Positions 5,446 through 6,451 of a stretch of DNA of 6,451 nucleotides are shown here, one piece after another. The translations under genes were made by a program, and so were the position numbers. Below the pieces are notes generated by a model, which did no database searches, was not told the DNA's origin, and saw only the letters and a list, made by a program, of their open reading frames with translations. Source of the DNA: Planctomycetota bacterium (GTDB lineage Bacteria; Planctomycetota; Phycisphaerae; WQYP01); assembly GCA_021818565.1 (NCBI GenBank), contig JAKATV010000099.1, forward strand, positions 1 through 6,451, in the 5' to 3' direction. Each line of letters opens with the position of its first letter. Position 1 is the stretch's first letter.

Positions 5446-5829
5446 ATGCTTCAAGATGCGGCAAGATTGAAAATTACCCGTGACGGTGAAATCGTTCTGG
5501 TGGAATTTACCCACCGGAAAATACTGGATGAGGCAAATATTGCCGAAATCGGGGATCAGCTTGTGGCATTGGTCGAAAATGAGCACCGCCCCAAGGTCAT
5601 CATTTCGTTCGCCGGAGTCGATCATCTTTCGTCGGCGGCTTTGGGAACGCTTATTACGGTGAACAACAAAGTTCGCAATCATGACGGACAGTTGCGGCTC
5701 TGTAATATTCATCCGCAGATATTTGAAGTTTTTGTTATCACAAAACTTAATAAACTCTTTCGCATTTATCCGACAATAAAGGAAGCGAAAGAAAGCTTTG
5801 AGCCTCAAGGCAAACAGAGCGCCATATAA
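5446..5829 (+). CDS. STAS-domain anti-sigma factor antagonist (SpoIIAA/RsbV type)
   Basis: A 127-residue single STAS domain. Proteins of this type bind an HATPase anti-sigma kinase and release its sigma factor; phosphorylation on a conserved serine by that kinase switches them off. The fold is visible in order: LKITRDGEIVLVEF strand (8-21), ILDEANIAEIGDQLVALV helix (26-43), KVIISFAGVDHL strand (50-61), SSAALGTLITVNNKV (62-76), and QLRLCNIHPQIFEVF with ITKLNKLFRIY (82-108). Ser63 aligns with SpoIIAA Ser58 by the LDSAGLG-type motif, here LSSAALG. Ser62 stands where Asp is usual. The NIAEIGDQL and CNIHPQIFEVF segments resemble STAS proteins I associate with planctomycetes. The start at 5446 is favoured over 5374 by the ribosome site and the promoter position. 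The kinase gene follows 139 bases downstream, a natural partner. No sigma factor or phosphatase gene is in view. Confidence 0.93.
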   Translation: MLQDAARLKITRDGEIVLVEFTHRKILDEANIAEIGDQLVALVENEHRPKVIISFAGVDHLSSAALGTLITVNNKVRNHDGQLRLCNIHPQIFEVFVITKLNKLFRIYPTIKEAKESFEPQGKQSAI

Positions 5830-5843
5830 CGCGGGCTTGAGGC
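5802..5843 (+). repeat. 8-bp inverted repeat spanning the STAS stop codon
   Basis: GCCTCAAG (5802-5809, inside the end of the STAS gene) and CTTGAGGC (5836-5843) are perfect complements separated by 26 bases. A short T-run (5848-5851) follows after four bases. It may be a weak terminator or an attenuating structure lowering expression of the downstream kinase, or chance. The long loop and four-base T-run make a strong terminator unlikely. Confidence 0.35.
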
Positions 5844-5968
5844 AGGCTTTTCCGGTGTGTAGCCGGCGTGCGAAAGTTAGGTCAGTCTGTCGAGCAAGAG
5901 GGTATGGATGCCCGTGAAACGCATGGATTGGTAAACACTTGCAAGCATAACTCAGGACGGGCGTCACT

Positions 5969-6451
5969 ATGGGACGAATGCGACTGGAAAAAACAACGGC
6001 CGCGCGCCGGCCGGTTGATCCATCCTCCACTTCCCACGGATTGTGGTGTCGGCTGGAAATTCCCAGCGACCCCAAGCGAGTGGAAGAAGTTGAAGAAACC
6101 ATATTATCCCAGTGCCAAAGATATTCATTTACCGATCGCGATCTATTTGCCCTTAAACTTGCCATTGATGAAGCTTTTGCCAATGCGGTGAAACACGGCA
6201 ACCAGTGCGATTGCGATAAGCATGTCCGCATTAAATATCGTGTAACGCCGCGCCGGGCGGATGTGGTAGTTGAAGATGACGGCCCCGGATTTAATCCAGC
6301 CAGCCTGCCCGATCCCACCTCGGATCAGCATATTGAATGCACACATGGTCGAGGTATTCTGCTGATGCGGGCCTTTATGAATAACGTCGTTTTCAGCCCC
6401 TCCGGAAATTCTGTTACGCTGACCAAATTTAACGACTCGATCCGTAACAAG
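5969..6451 (+). CDS. RsbW/SpoIIAB-like ATP-binding anti-sigma serine kinase, 3' end beyond window
   Basis: The frame is open from ATG 5969 to the last base, 161 residues with no stop, so the gene runs out of the window; at usual family length (140-160) little should be missing. It carries the GHKL/HATPase_c_2 fold. The N-box is LAIDEAFANAVKHGNQ (64-79), with Glu68 and Asn72 as catalytic base and magnesium ligand. The G1 box is VEDDGPGF (101-108), and the G2 box HGRGILLM (126-133). A strand VRIKYRVTPRRADVVV (86-101) lies between the N and G1 boxes. Such proteins phosphorylate a STAS partner on serine and bind a sigma factor; the STAS gene just upstream is the obvious partner. An in-frame stop at 5948 limits the start. 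AGGA at 5954-5957 precedes ATG 5969 by 11 bases, a modest site. ATG 5978 has GGGA only three bases upstream. The first 25 residues are basic, serine/proline-rich and not conserved. Output sigma factor is unknown. Confidence 0.92.
   Translation, partial: MGRMRLEKTTAARRPVDPSSTSHGLWCRLEIPSDPKRVEEVEETILSQCQRYSFTDRDLFALKLAIDEAFANAVKHGNQCDCDKHVRIKYRVTPRRADVVVEDDGPGFNPASLPDPTSDQHIECTHGRGILLMRAFMNNVVFSPSGNSVTLTKFNDSIRNK

Noticed and set aside
5868..6191. 107-codon plus-strand frame starting at 5868
   Set aside because: It overlaps the kinase gene in another frame and shows no family motif. The kinase frame (ATG 5969 to the window edge) has the N, G1 and G2 boxes.
5278..6318. 346-codon minus-strand reading frame
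   Set aside because: It is longer than the STAS gene but covers it and most of the kinase gene antisense. Its translation has no domain pattern and is rich in odd Arg/Ser/Cys runs, while the plus-strand frames carry clear STAS and HATPase motifs.

Overview
The window reads as ordinary chromosomal DNA of a bacterium, most likely a planctomycete (Planctomycetota). That placement is inferred from remembered family sequence styles, not from a search. The strongest hints are the anti-sigma-antagonist (STAS) protein, with its CNIHPQIFEVF...ITKLNKLF tail, and the following ATP-binding kinase, with its ALKLAIDEAFANAVKHGNQ box. Both resemble the STAS/HATPase pairs common in planctomycetes. The RsmB motifs CAGLGTKT and DAPCSNTGV, and the presence of a DUF1802 protein, also fit. 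No rRNA, tRNA, insertion sequence, CRISPR array or phage gene was seen.

Left part (1-2936, all + strand): the 3' part of an rsmB-like 16S rRNA m5C methyltransferase gene (its start lies before the window), then dapB (4-hydroxy-tetrahydrodipicolinate reductase; lysine and diaminopimelate synthesis). A 287-base gap follows. It contains two stretches of short 7-base repeats, a weak promoter candidate and a very strong Shine-Dalgarno site. That site leads into a divergent Fe/Mn-type superoxide dismutase whose DxWEH metal signature reads DLCDH.

Middle part (2937-5265, all - strand, convergent with the dismutase gene): reading along the minus strand, a 102-residue membrane protein with a SHOCT-like tail, a cation diffusion facilitator (CDF) transporter with two tandem C-terminal dimerisation-type domains, and a DUF1802 protein whose start lies 23 bases after the transporter stop. 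The order and spacing suggest one transcription unit, with metal export as its only recognisable theme. The convergent gap at 2937-3123 holds a 10-bp hairpin closed by a GNRA-type tetraloop.

Right part (5266-6451, + strand): a divergent promoter region, with a near-consensus sigma-70 promoter rightward and a TATAAT box inside a 22-bp imperfect dyad leftward. Next come a STAS-domain anti-anti-sigma factor and an RsbW-like HATPase/serine kinase that is still open at the window's right edge. Together these two would form a partner-switching pair that controls a sigma factor or another output encoded elsewhere.

I did not find a convincing undescribed system. The points most worth a second look are the altered dismutase signature, the double-domain CDF transporter with its SHOCT and DUF1802 neighbours, the heptamer repeats and the operator-like dyad.
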